Source: Pelomonas sp. SE-A7
Lineage (GTDB): Bacteria > Pseudomonadota > Gammaproteobacteria > Burkholderiales > Burkholderiaceae_C
Direction: 5' to 3'
NCBI RefSeq assembly: GCF_030345705.1
Contig: NZ_JAUASW010000003.1
Location: 1-64,000 of the forward strand
Length of the DNA: 64,000 bases
Under the pieces are notes generated by a model. That model saw nothing but the letters and a program-made list of their open reading frames with translations. It did no database searches and was not told where the DNA came from. This document shows, in pieces, positions 50,853-59,870 of the stretch. Numbering within the stretch: the stretch's first letter is position 1; each line of letters begins with the position of its first letter. The position numbers and the translations under genes are program-made.

Positions 50853-53732
50853 ATGCTGGATTCTGTGAAACAAACCGACATCGACTACGGCACGCCGCGC
50901 CGCGATTCCGCCGAGACCGTCAAGCTCGAGATCGACGGCTTCGAGGTCGCCGTGCCCAAAGGCACTTCGCTGATGCGCGCCGCGATCAACGCCGGCATCC
51001 AGGTGCCCAAGCTCTGCGCCACCGACAGCCTGGAGCCCTTCGGCTCCTGCCGCCTGTGCCTCGTGGAGGTGGAAGGCCGCAAGGGCTACCCCGCCTCCTG
51101 CACGACACCGGCCGAAGCCGGCATGAAGGTGCGCACGCAGACGCCGAAGCTGCAGGAACTGCGCAAGGGAGTGATGGAGCTCTACATCTCCGACCATCCG
51201 CTGGACTGCCTGACCTGTTCGGCCAATGGAGATTGCGAATTGCAGACGCAGGCCGGCGTGGTCGGCCTGCGCAATGTGCGCTATGGTGTTGGAGAGCAGG
51301 CTGGAGCCCACCACTGCGACCTGCCCAAGGACGAATCCAACCCCTATTTCACGTTTGACTCCAGCAAGTGCATCGTCTGCAACCGCCGCGTGCGCGCCTG
51401 TGAAGAGACCCAAGGCACCTTCGCCCTGACCATCTCGGGCCGCGGCTTCGAGGCGCGCGTCTCACCGGGCCAGGATCAGCCCTTCATGGATTCGGAATGC
51501 GTCAGCTGCGGCGCCTGCGTGCAGGCCTGCCCCACGGCCACCCTGCAGGAAAAGACGGTCGTCCAGCTCGGCCAGCCCGAACACAGCGTCATCACCACCT
51601 GCGCCTATTGCGGTGTGGGCTGCGGTTTCAAGGCCGAGATGAAGGGCACGCAGGTCGTGCGCATGGTGCCCTGGAAGGACGGCAAGGCCAACGAGGGTCA
51701 CAGCTGCATCAAGGGCCGCTTCGCCTGGGGCTATGCCACGCATGCGGACCGCATCACCAAGCCGATGATCCGCGCGTCCATCGACGACCCGTGGCAGGAA
51801 GTGAGCTGGGAGGCGGCGCTCACCCATGCGGCCAGCGAGTTCCGCCGGCTGCAGGCCAAGTACGGCAAGGATTCCATCGGCGGCATCACCTCCTCGCGCT
51901 GCACCAACGAAGAGACCTACCTGGTGCAGAAGCTGATCCGCGCGGCCTTCGGCAACAACAACGTCGACACCTGCGCCCGCGTCTGCCACTCGCCCACCGG
52001 CTATGGCCTGGGCCAGACGCTGGGCACCTCGGCCGGCACGCAGACCTTCGAGTCGGTGGACCAGGCCGACGTGATCGTGGTGATAGGTGCCAACCCGACC
52101 GACGGCCATCCGGTCTTCGCCTCGCGGATGAAGAAGCGGCTGCGCCAGGGCGCCAAGCTCATCGTCGTCGACCCGCGCCGCATCGACATCGTGCGCTCGC
52201 CCCATATCCAGGCCGAGCACCACCTGCAACTGCGGCCCGGCACCAATGTGGCGGTGATCACGGCGATGGCGCATGTGGTCGTCACCGAAGGCCTGGTGGC
52301 GGAGAGCTTCGTGGCCGAGCGCTGCGATGCCAAGTCCTTCGCCGACTGGCGTGATTTCGTCGCCAAGGCGGAGAACTCGCCCGAGGCTCTGGAAGCAGCC
52401 TCCGGCGTGCCGGCGGCCGAGCTGCGCGCGGCGGCACGCCTGTACGCCACCGGCGGCAACGCGGCCATCTATTACGGCCTGGGCGTCACCGAGCACAGCC
52501 AGGGCTCGACCATGGTGATGGGCATCGCCAACCTCGCCATGGCCACCGGCAACATCGGCCGCGAAGGCGTGGGGGTGAACCCGCTGCGCGGGCAGAACAA
52601 TGTGCAGGGCAGCTGTGACATGGGCAGCTTCCCGCATGAGCTGCCGGGCTATCGCCATGTGTCCGACCCCCTGGTGCGGGCCAGCTTCGAGGCGGCCTGG
52701 GGCGTGGAGATCAATCCCGAGCCGGGCCTGCGCATTCCGAACATGTTCGACGCGGCCATTGCCGGCAGCTTCAAGGGCCTCTATTGCCAGGGCGAGGACA
52801 TCGTGCAGTCCGACCCCAACACCCAGCATGTCTCGGCCGCGATGCGAGCGATGGAATGCGTGGTGGTGCAGGACATCTTCCTGAACGAGACGGCCAAGTA
52901 CGCCCATGTCTTCCTGCCCGGTTCCAGCTTCCTGGAGAAGGACGGCACCTTCACCAATGCCGAGCGCCGCATCTCGCGCGTTCGCAAGGTGATGCCGCCG
53001 CTGGCCGGCCTGGCGGACTGGGAGGTGACGGTGCAGTTGGCCAACGCGCTGGGCTATCCGATGGCCTACCAGAGCCCGCAGAAGATCATGGCCGAGATCG
53101 CCGCCCTGACACCCAGCTTCAGCGGCGTCAGCTACGACAAGATCGAGCGCTTTGGCAGCGTGCAATGGCCTTGCAACGCGAGCACGGCCGAGGCCGGCAC
53201 GGCCATCATGCATGTGGACCGCTTCGTGCGCGGCAAGGGCCGCTTCTTCATCACCCAGTACCTGCCCACCGAAGAGAAGGTCACGCGCAAGTTCCCGCTC
53301 TTGCTCACCACCGGCCGCATCCTCAGCCAGTACAACGTCGGCGCGCAGACCCGCCGCACCGAGAACAACCAGTGGCACAGCGAAGACCGGCTGGAGATCC
53401 ATCCGCATGACGCCGAGGAGCGCGGTATCAAGATGGATGACTGGGTCAGCATCCAGAGCCGCGCCGGCGAGACCGTGCTGCGCGCCACCCTCACCGAGCG
53501 CATGCAGCCGGGCGTGGTCTACACGACCTTCCACTTCCCCGAATCGGGCGCCAACGTGATCACCACCGAGAACTCCGACTGGGCGACCAACTGCCCCGAG
53601 TACAAGGTCACGGCGGTGCAAGTGATGCCGGTGATGCAGATGTCCAGCTGGCAGCAGGAGTACAGCCGCTTCAGCAAGACCCAGCAGGAGTTGCTGGACG
53701 CGCGGGCCCTGGCCGAAGTGCAGGGCAAGTGA
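50853..53732 (+). CDS. fdsA: NAD-dependent formate dehydrogenase alpha (catalytic) subunit, Cys type
   Basis: FdsA oxidises formate to CO2 at a molybdenum (or tungsten) bis-pterin centre. The 959-residue product has N-terminal Fe-S ligands (FGSCRLCLVEVEG, CLTCSANGDCELQ), 4Fe-4S motifs CIVCNRRVRACEE and CVSCGACVQACPTATL, and the cofactor-domain cluster CAYCGVGCGFKAE. The catalytic position is Cys378 in ARVCHSPTGYGLG, not selenocysteine. The length and Cys position match the Cupriavidus necator enzyme. AGGAAAGAG precedes the ATG. fdhD overlaps its end. Confidence 0.96.
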   Translation: MLDSVKQTDIDYGTPRRDSAETVKLEIDGFEVAVPKGTSLMRAAINAGIQVPKLCATDSLEPFGSCRLCLVEVEGRKGYPASCTTPAEAGMKVRTQTPKLQELRKGVMELYISDHPLDCLTCSANGDCELQTQAGVVGLRNVRYGVGEQAGAHHCDLPKDESNPYFTFDSSKCIVCNRRVRACEETQGTFALTISGRGFEARVSPGQDQPFMDSECVSCGACVQACPTATLQEKTVVQLGQPEHSVITTCAYCGVGCGFKAEMKGTQVVRMVPWKDGKANEGHSCIKGRFAWGYATHADRITKPMIRASIDDPWQEVSWEAALTHAASEFRRLQAKYGKDSIGGITSSRCTNEETYLVQKLIRAAFGNNNVDTCARVCHSPTGYGLGQTLGTSAGTQTFESVDQADVIVVIGANPTDGHPVFASRMKKRLRQGAKLIVVDPRRIDIVRSPHIQAEHHLQLRPGTNVAVITAMAHVVVTEGLVAESFVAERCDAKSFADWRDFVAKAENSPEALEAASGVPAAELRAAARLYATGGNAAIYYGLGVTEHSQGSTMVMGIANLAMATGNIGREGVGVNPLRGQNNVQGSCDMGSFPHELPGYRHVSDPLVRASFEAAWGVEINPEPGLRIPNMFDAAIAGSFKGLYCQGEDIVQSDPNTQHVSAAMRAMECVVVQDIFLNETAKYAHVFLPGSSFLEKDGTFTNAERRISRVRKVMPPLAGLADWEVTVQLANALGYPMAYQSPQKIMAEIAALTPSFSGVSYDKIERFGSVQWPCNASTAEAGTAIMHVDRFVRGKGRFFITQYLPTEEKVTRKFPLLLTTGRILSQYNVGAQTRRTENNQWHSEDRLEIHPHDAEERGIKMDDWVSIQSRAGETVLRATLTERMQPGVVYTTFHFPESGANVITTENSDWATNCPEYKVTAVQVMPVMQMSSWQQEYSRFSKTQQELLDARALAEVQGK

Positions 53733-54583
53733 GCGGCCCCATGCCTGGCGATTCCCGCGATGGCGCCCGCTCGCTGCCAGTGCGCGGCATGCGGGCTGGC
53801 CACGCCTTCGAGCAGCAGGACTGGGTGGCCGAGGAAGTGCCGGTGGCGCTGGAGTTCAACGGCATCTCTCAGGCGGTGATGCTGGCCACGCCGCTGGACC
53901 TGGAAGACTTTGCGCTGGGCTTCTCGCTCAGCGAGGGCCTGCTGCAAGGCGCGGATCAGCTGTACTCGGTCGAGGAAGAAGTCTCCGAGCTGGGCATCAC
54001 GCTGCATTGCGAAATCGCCGGCGAGGCCTTTGCCCGACTGAAGGAACGCCGCCGCACCATGGCCGGCCGCACCGGCTGCGGTTTGTGCGGCACCGAGAGC
54101 CTGGCGCAGGTGGCGCGCGATCTGCCGCCGCTGAAGGCGGGCGGTGCCTTCGGCCGCCAGGCCATTGCCCGCGCCCTCGGCCAGTTCCGAGACCACCAGG
54201 CGCTGCAACAAGCCACCGGCGCGGTCCACGCCGCGGGTTGGTGTTCTGCGGACGGCGAAGTGAGATGTCTGCGCGAAGACGTGGGCCGCCACAATGCGCT
54301 GGACAAGCTGATCGGCGCCCTCGCCCGCCAAGGCGTCGATGCCTCGCAAGGCTTCATTGCCATCACCAGCCGCGCCAGCTTCGAGTTGGTTCAGAAAGCC
54401 GCGTCGGCGGGTGTATCCCTGCTGGCGGCCGTGTCTGCACCGACCTCGTTCGCCGTGACCACCGCCGATCGTGCCGGCATGACCCTGGTCGGCTTCGCCC
54501 GCGAGCAGGACCTGGTCGTCTATTGCCATCCCGAGCGCCTGGCCCTGCCGGCGCCTGCCGAGAACCCGTCCCATGCAAATTGA
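53729..54583 (+). CDS. fdhD: Formate dehydrogenase accessory sulfurtransferase FdhD (FdsC)
   Basis: FdhD binds the molybdenum cofactor and supplies the sulfur ligand needed by formate dehydrogenase. The 284-residue product has EEVPVALEFNGISQAVMLAT, LEDFALGFSLSEGLL, the functional Cys pair in RTGCGLCGTESL and the conserved DVGRHNALDKLIG. The GTG at 53729 overlaps the fdsA stop by 4 nt, showing coupling. Its 3' end overlaps fdsD by 11 nt. In Cupriavidus it is called fdsC. Confidence 0.94.
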   Translation: MSGPMPGDSRDGARSLPVRGMRAGHAFEQQDWVAEEVPVALEFNGISQAVMLATPLDLEDFALGFSLSEGLLQGADQLYSVEEEVSELGITLHCEIAGEAFARLKERRRTMAGRTGCGLCGTESLAQVARDLPPLKAGGAFGRQAIARALGQFRDHQALQQATGAVHAAGWCSADGEVRCLREDVGRHNALDKLIGALARQGVDASQGFIAITSRASFELVQKAASAGVSLLAAVSAPTSFAVTTADRAGMTLVGFAREQDLVVYCHPERLALPAPAENPSHAN

Positions 54584-54797
54584 CAAGCTGGTCACCATGG
54601 CCAACCAGATCGGCAGCTTCTTCGCCGCCATGCCCGACCATCAGGAGGCGCTGGACGGCATCGCCAATCACCTCAAGAAGTTCTGGGACCCGCGCATGCG
54701 CCGCGAGCTGTTGGCGCACATGGATGCGACGGCGGAATCCGGCCTGGCGCCGCTGGTGCTGGAAGCCATTGGCCAGCACCGGGAACAACTTCGCTGA
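54573..54797 (+). CDS. fdsD: Formate dehydrogenase delta subunit
   Basis: FdsD is a small subunit of the soluble NAD-dependent formate dehydrogenase, with no cofactor of its own. The 74-residue product matches the family in size and in DKLVTMANQIGSFFAAMPDH, IANHLKKFWDPRMR and the C-terminal APLVLEAI. It is thought to stabilise the complex. It begins within the last codons of fdhD and ends the operon, 44 nt before the convergent serine hydrolase gene. Confidence 0.92.
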   Translation: MQIDKLVTMANQIGSFFAAMPDHQEALDGIANHLKKFWDPRMRRELLAHMDATAESGLAPLVLEAIGQHREQLR

Positions 54798-54841
54798 GTC
54801 AGGCGCCCGGCCACTGCCGTTGTGATCTCTCGATCAGAGGA

Positions 54842-55912
54842 TCAGGCCCGAGCGTCGGCCGGCCGGCGCGCTCCATGAACCTGGCGGATCACCCGCACCA
54901 GGTCCAGCGGCTGGAAGCGCGAGCCCGCCTCGGACTCGGTGTCGACCCGGTGCACCAGCACCAGGCCATGCTGCGGATACACGCCCAGCATGTGGACATC
55001 GACGCCGGTATGGAAGAACGAAGGCGGATGGACGCTGCCGGCCTCGGGCACCAGCACGTCCCACAGGAGGCCGTAGGCATGGCCCCATTCGGGCTCCAGC
55101 AGCGAGATCGGCTGGGTGCTGCGGGTCACCCAGTCGGCCGGCACCAGTTCGCGGCCCTGCCAGCGGCCGCGCTGCAGCCACAGCTGGCCGTACAGCGCCA
55201 GGTCATGAGCCGAGAGGCGGAAGTGGTAGGCCGGGTAGCGCGACTTCTCGGCCTCCAGCTGGTAGTAGCCATCGAGCTCGGCATCGCGCTGCCGGCCGAT
55301 GCGGCCCTGGTAGTCCCGCATGCCCAGCGGCCGCGCCAGTTCGTCGAGGAAGGACTCGTAGAGGCTGCGCCCGCTCGCCTTTTCAAGCAGGGCGCCGACC
55401 AGGTTGAAGTCCCAGTTGTTGTAGTAGTAGCGGCTGCCCGGCGCGGCCGAACCGCGGGCGGGCCGGGCCGCCTCCATGGCCGGGGACTCGGCAGCCGCCG
55501 GATGGTAGACACCGGAGCGCGAGGCCAGCAGGTCCAGCAGCCGCGCCTGCTTCTCCGCAGGGCTCAGCGGCTGCAGATCATCGATGCCGAGTTGTTCCAG
55601 CGTCGCCTGCAGGTCGATCTGGCCACGCGCCACGGCACGGCCGACCAGGCTGCTGAGCAGGCATTTGCGGATGGAATGCACCAGGCGACGCCGGCGGATG
55701 TCGCCCCATTCGAAGAACACCCGGCCCTGGTGCAGCAGCAGCAAGGACTCGGAGCCCGACCGCTCGAGAAACCCGGCCAGCGCTTGCAGCTTGGCGGCGT
55801 CGTAGCCCGCGGCCTCTGGCGTGATGCGCTCGAAGGCATCGCTGCTCGAAGCGGCCCGGCTTGAGGGCAGAGCCAGCAGCGGCACCAGACAGAGCTCGCG
55901 CCGCCGCAGCAT
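54842..55912 (-). CDS. Exported serine hydrolase (beta-lactamase/PBP-like class C fold)
   Basis: The 356-residue protein begins with a basic, hydrophobic signal (LRRRELCLVPLLALPSSRA). The serine nucleophile motif is HSIRKCLLSSL (Ser80-x-x-Lys83), and the Tyr motif is YYYNNWDFNLVGALL. Such proteins range from esterases to D-Ala peptidases, and the sequence does not tell which. The C-terminal HTGVDVHMLGVYPQHGLVLV is the position of the His/Lys third motif. It begins 3 nt after the epimerase stop, so it is probably cotranscribed with it. Confidence 0.82.
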   Translation of the reverse strand: MLRRRELCLVPLLALPSSRAASSSDAFERITPEAAGYDAAKLQALAGFLERSGSESLLLLHQGRVFFEWGDIRRRRLVHSIRKCLLSSLVGRAVARGQIDLQATLEQLGIDDLQPLSPAEKQARLLDLLASRSGVYHPAAAESPAMEAARPARGSAAPGSRYYYNNWDFNLVGALLEKASGRSLYESFLDELARPLGMRDYQGRIGRQRDAELDGYYQLEAEKSRYPAYHFRLSAHDLALYGQLWLQRGRWQGRELVPADWVTRSTQPISLLEPEWGHAYGLLWDVLVPEAGSVHPPSFFHTGVDVHMLGVYPQHGLVLVHRVDTESEAGSRFQPLDLVRVIRQVHGARRPADARA

Positions 55913-55915
55913 GGC

Positions 55916-57043
55916 TCAGGCCCCGAGCTTGGCCAGCAGCTCCGCTTCGCGCTCGGGCTTCAAACCGGCGCGCAGCGGGCCGGTGCGGCGCTTCTCGTCC
56001 AGCGTCGCCCACCAGGCCAGGAAGTCGCTGGCCGACTGCCCGACCGGGCGGAACGTGAGCCCTGCCTTGACCGCCTTGGCATTGCTGCGCCGGTGGAAGC
56101 CGGCGGTATCGCCGCCGCCCGGCACCCAGACCGGCAGGTCCATCCAGGCCCCGACCTTGTTCTCCTCCAGGAACTTCTCCGAGGCCTCGATGAACTGGGC
56201 CTTGTTGCCCAGCGCCTCGTTGATGCCCTTGAGCATGGCGCCCATGCTCATCTCTTCGGCCGGGCCGAAGGCGTTGAAGTCGCCCAAGGTCCGCTGCTCG
56301 GCCATGCGGATCGCCCATTCGGCGAGGTCGCGGCCGTCGATGAACTTGACCGGATCCTGCAGCGGCGGCACCAGGGTCTTGCCACCGCGCTGCAGGCGCA
56401 GCGGCCAGTAGCTGAAGCGGTCGGTCTCGTCGCCGGGGCCGACGATCAGGCCGGGGCGGATGACCGTGGTCATGCCGGCGAACTGCTTGTGCGCCTCGTC
56501 CTCGCTGAGGGCCTTCAGCGGTCCGTACAGTCGCATGTCCTTGCGCAGATTGGCCATGGTTTCGGCCATGGCGTCGGGTCCGGTGTAGACGGCGCGCTTG
56601 CCGCCCTCGTCTTCCCCGGCCTTGCCGTTGCTCTCGTAGACCGAGACCGTGGAGATGAAGATGTAGTGCTTGACGTTGCCCTTGAGCACCGCCGCGGCGT
56701 CGCGCACCCAGAACGGCACGCTGGTCGGGTTGTCTATGCAGACATCCCACTGCCGCCCCTTCAGCGAGGCGTAGTCGTTGATGTCGCGGTCGCCGGTCAG
56801 CTCTTCCACCGCCGCCGGCCATTCCTTGGGACGGCGGCCGCGGTTGAACAGCGTGACCTTGTGCCCGCGCGACAGCGCATAGCGCACCTGGTGCGGACCG
56901 GTGAAGCCGGTGCCGCCGAGTATCAGGATGTTGAGCGGCTTCGGCGCGGCCTGCACGAGGCCGGGCAGGCCCACCGTCGAAGCGGCTGCGGCTGCGACGG
57001 TGCCGGCCAGTATCTGGCGGCGCTTGAGTTCATGTGCCTGCAT
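55916..57043 (-). CDS. Tat-type exported NAD-dependent epimerase/dehydratase family protein
   Basis: The 375-residue protein is an extended short-chain dehydrogenase: ILILGGTGFTGPHQVRYALSRGH is the NAD-binding motif, with FISTVSVYES, VIRPGLIVGPGDETDRF and FIDGRDLAEWAIRM. The N-terminus ELKRRQILAGTVAAAAAS is a twin-arginine signal, which is unusual for this fold and suggests export in folded form with its cofactor. The start at 57043 has AAGGAG 7 nt upstream. The conserved Tyr of the Y-xxx-K motif is not obvious, so the catalytic role is uncertain. The serine hydrolase gene follows. Confidence 0.85.
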   Translation of the reverse strand: MQAHELKRRQILAGTVAAAAASTVGLPGLVQAAPKPLNILILGGTGFTGPHQVRYALSRGHKVTLFNRGRRPKEWPAAVEELTGDRDINDYASLKGRQWDVCIDNPTSVPFWVRDAAAVLKGNVKHYIFISTVSVYESNGKAGEDEGGKRAVYTGPDAMAETMANLRKDMRLYGPLKALSEDEAHKQFAGMTTVIRPGLIVGPGDETDRFSYWPLRLQRGGKTLVPPLQDPVKFIDGRDLAEWAIRMAEQRTLGDFNAFGPAEEMSMGAMLKGINEALGNKAQFIEASEKFLEENKVGAWMDLPVWVPGGGDTAGFHRRSNAKAVKAGLTFRPVGQSASDFLAWWATLDEKRRTGPLRAGLKPEREAELLAKLGA

Positions 57044-57122
57044 GGGCAACTCCTTGAAAGCTGGGAACAACAAGCGCGGCAGCCTAGCCGGCCAGGGCCG
57101 GCCGGTCGTTGGTCACATGGGG

Positions 57123-59144
57123 TCAGCCCTTGCTGGCCTCGCCCTGCTTCAGGATCCAGCGGTAGACCACGAAGGTCACGGCCGCGAAGCCCACGCCGCC
57201 CAGCCAGACGCCGTAGTGCTCGGCGAACTCGCCGCTGACCAGACCCAGCGGGAAGTCCTTGCCGGAGAACACCACCAGGGCCGCGATGATCACGCCCAAG
57301 AGGCCTTCGCCGACGATCATGCCGGAGGCCAGCAGCACGCCCAGCTGCTTGCTGAACTCGGGCTTGGCCTGGCGCTCGGCGCGGCGCTCGTAGAGGTGGC
57401 CCACGATGGCGCCGATGCTGATCATCAGCGTGGTCGCGGTGGGCAGGTAGATGCCCAGGCCCACGGCCAGCGGCGGCATGCTGGCGCCCTTGACGTTCTT
57501 GCGCAGGAAGGCGTCGATCACGATCATCACCACGCCGATCAGGGCGCCAATGCCGATCAGGTTCCAGTTCAGGTCGCCCTGGATCACTCCGCGGGCCAGC
57601 GCAGAAATGAGCGCGGCCTGCGGAGCGGCCAGGGCCTTGGCCGGGTCGGCACCGGGCGCACCGGTGAAGCCGTAGGCCTGGTTCAGCAGGTCCAGCACCG
57701 GCGGGATCACCACCGCGCCGGCCACCACGCCGATCACCAGGGCCACCTGCTGGCGCCACGGCGTGGCGTCCACCAGCTGGCCGGTCTTCAGGTCCTGCAT
57801 GTTGTCGTTGGCGATCACGGCCACGGCGATCACCACGGCGGTGACGAACAGCGAGAAGGCCACCAGCGCCGGATGCAGCGCGGCCGGCACCAGCGGCTTG
57901 ACCGCGGTGACCAGCAGCAGGGCGATGCCGATGACGACCAGGATACCGACGCCGGACAGCGGGCTGTTCGACGATCCCACCAGGCCCGCCATGTAGCCGC
58001 AGACCGCCGACACGAAGAAGCTCATCAGCGCCACGTAGGCGACACCGCCAATGACCAGCAGACCGATGTGCTCACCCAGGCCCGCGCCTTGGGCGAACTG
58101 GGCCAGGATGAAGCCGATCGGCAGCATGCAAAGGGCCGTGATGCCGGCCACCCAGCCGATGGGAATGTCCTGCTCGGTGCGCGGCAGGCTGGCGCCCTGG
58201 CCGGCCTTGCGCTTGCGCGAGGCAGCCATGGCCGAACGCAGGCCGGAGGCCACCGGCTTGACCAGCTTGATCAGGGTCCAGATGGCGGCGACGCCGATGG
58301 CGCCGGCGCCTATGAAGCGAACCTGCTTGCTCCACACGGTCTTGGCCAGGGCGGCCGCGTCGGTGATGGCGCCGTTGGTGGCGATGTCGTGCAGGCCGCT
58401 CATGTAGGGCACGGCCACGACCCAGGCGATGGCGGCGCCCAGCAGCGAGGCGATGCCGACCCACAGGCCCACCAGGTGGCCGACCGCCAGCAGGGCGAAG
58501 GACAGGGCGAAGGTGTAGCCGGTGGCGCCGCCACGGCCGCCTTCACCGACACGGAAGAAGCGCTGGACCTCGCCGGCAAAGACCTGGGTGGCGATCACCA
58601 GGGCGAAGCCGGCCGAGACCGCGGCGCCGGCCACGATGGCCATCAGACCCTTGCGGTTCTCTTCCTGCGCCTGGCCGGCATCGGCTTCCTGGAAGCCGAC
58701 CTTGAGCACCTCGGCGCAGGCCACGCCTTCCGGATAGGGCAGGTCCGAATCGGTCACCAGGGCACGGCGCAGCGGAATCGAATACATCACGCCCAGCACG
58801 CCGCCCAGGGCGCAGATCAGGGTCGTGGTCCAGTAGGGGAAACCGTTCCACCAGCCGACCATGATCAGGCCGGGCAGCACGAAGATCACCGAGGAGATCG
58901 CGCCGGCCGACGAGGCCACGGTCTGCACGATGTTGTTCTCGCCGATCGTCGTGTGCGAGAACTTGCGCAGCAGGGCCATCGAGATGACGGCGGCGGGGAT
59001 CGAGGTCGCGAAGGTCAGGCCGGCCTTGAGACCGAAGTAGACGTTGGCAGCGGTGAAGATCAGGGTGATGACGATGCCCAGGAGCAGGCCGCGTACGGTC
59101 AGTTCGCTGGCGCGGTCATCGGGCATGGTGTGGCTTGTGGTCAC
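57123..59144 (-). CDS. OPT-family oligopeptide transporter
   Basis: The roughly 673-residue protein is an integral membrane transporter of the OPT family, with about 14 hydrophobic segments from residue 15 to the end. Clear family parts are YFGLKAGLTFATSIPAAVIS, NIVQTVASSAGAISSVIFVLP, LPYPEGVACAEVLKVG and, further on, PLAVGLGIYLPTATTLMI. OPT proteins import peptides or metal-siderophore complexes; the cargo here is unknown. I take the GTG at 59144 because it has AAGG about 9 nt upstream; the ATG at 59126 is possible. It ends 79 nt before the epimerase start. Confidence 0.88.
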   Translation of the reverse strand: MTTSHTMPDDRASELTVRGLLLGIVITLIFTAANVYFGLKAGLTFATSIPAAVISMALLRKFSHTTIGENNIVQTVASSAGAISSVIFVLPGLIMVGWWNGFPYWTTTLICALGGVLGVMYSIPLRRALVTDSDLPYPEGVACAEVLKVGFQEADAGQAQEENRKGLMAIVAGAAVSAGFALVIATQVFAGEVQRFFRVGEGGRGGATGYTFALSFALLAVGHLVGLWVGIASLLGAAIAWVVAVPYMSGLHDIATNGAITDAAALAKTVWSKQVRFIGAGAIGVAAIWTLIKLVKPVASGLRSAMAASRKRKAGQGASLPRTEQDIPIGWVAGITALCMLPIGFILAQFAQGAGLGEHIGLLVIGGVAYVALMSFFVSAVCGYMAGLVGSSNSPLSGVGILVVIGIALLLVTAVKPLVPAALHPALVAFSLFVTAVVIAVAVIANDNMQDLKTGQLVDATPWRQQVALVIGVVAGAVVIPPVLDLLNQAYGFTGAPGADPAKALAAPQAALISALARGVIQGDLNWNLIGIGALIGVVMIVIDAFLRKNVKGASMPPLAVGLGIYLPTATTLMISIGAIVGHLYERRAERQAKPEFSKQLGVLLASGMIVGEGLLGVIIAALVVFSGKDFPLGLVSGEFAEHYGVWLGGVGFAAVTFVVYRWILKQGEASKG

Positions 59145-59261
59145 GTTCCGGCCTTGTGAGGGTTGGTCTTGTGGAGACGGCCCAGGGCCGGGCCGCCGCA
59201 TCCCGCATCATCGGGAATCGGCGCGCATTGTGACTCGGGGCTTGCCCGGGGAAAAAAGCGC

Positions 59262-59810
59262 TCAGCGCGAGGTCGAGATGTAGCCCAGCACGCTGGTCGT
59301 GGTGCAGTGGCTGCCCTCGCACCAGGTGCGCGAGCTGGAGCGTCCGCCACCGCCGCCCTGGGCCAGGCCCGGGCATTGCGCCAGGTTGAAGCTGGCCGGC
59401 AGGCCCTCGTAGCCGCCTATGCCGTTGGCCATGATCCAGTAGCGGGCCGGCCGCACCGGGGTCTGGCACAGCATTTCAAGATAGGCCTTCTCGCCGCGCT
59501 GGATCTGGCGGCCGTTGATGAACACGCCGGAATCGCCGCGCGAGGCCTCGGCCTTGAGCGTGCCGCCGAGGTTCAGGCCCGGCATCAGCTGGCCGGCGAT
59601 GGGCTGGCCTTCCACGCCCCAGGCGCCGGACAGGGCGTCGTACCAGTAGCGCCCGGGCGCCACCGTCGTCGGGTAGACCTGCTGCAGCGCCTGCACGGTC
59701 TCGGGCTTGAGCTCGGCGCCATTGACGAAGATGCCGGTGCCGCAGAGCACGGCGGCCGGACCGGCCAGCAGACCGGTGACGAGAACGAGGCGCAGCACGG
59801 CACGACGCAT
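59262..59810 (-). CDS. Secreted two-repeat protein of unknown function
   Basis: I do not recognise this family. The 182-residue product has a signal peptide (MRRAVLRLVLVTGLLAGPAA) and two similar units of about 50 residues: 25-74 with GIFVNGAEL and PGRYWYDALSGAWGVEG, and 94-142 with GVFINGRQI and PARYWIMANGIGGYEG. After a Gly/Ser linker the tail has two Cys (TWCEGSHCTTT) and ends in LGYISTSR. The repeated FxNG and RYW pattern suggests a duplicated beta module for binding. It is oriented the same way as the OPT gene but 117 nt upstream of it. Confidence 0.7.
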   Translation of the reverse strand: MRRAVLRLVLVTGLLAGPAAVLCGTGIFVNGAELKPETVQALQQVYPTTVAPGRYWYDALSGAWGVEGQPIAGQLMPGLNLGGTLKAEASRGDSGVFINGRQIQRGEKAYLEMLCQTPVRPARYWIMANGIGGYEGLPASFNLAQCPGLAQGGGGGRSSSRTWCEGSHCTTTSVLGYISTSR

Positions 59811-59870
59811 GGCAGGCTCCCGGAACGAACGAGGGCGGAGCGGCCAGCATGCGCCGCCGCCCTGCCAGCG

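Noticed and set aside
51981..51989. Possible selenocysteine formate dehydrogenase
   Set aside because: The catalytic codon is TGC (Cys378); there is no in-frame TGA.
59230..59262. Terminator after the two-repeat protein gene
   Set aside because: There is a run of six A and GC-rich repeats, but the T-run on the minus strand precedes rather than follows the possible stem.
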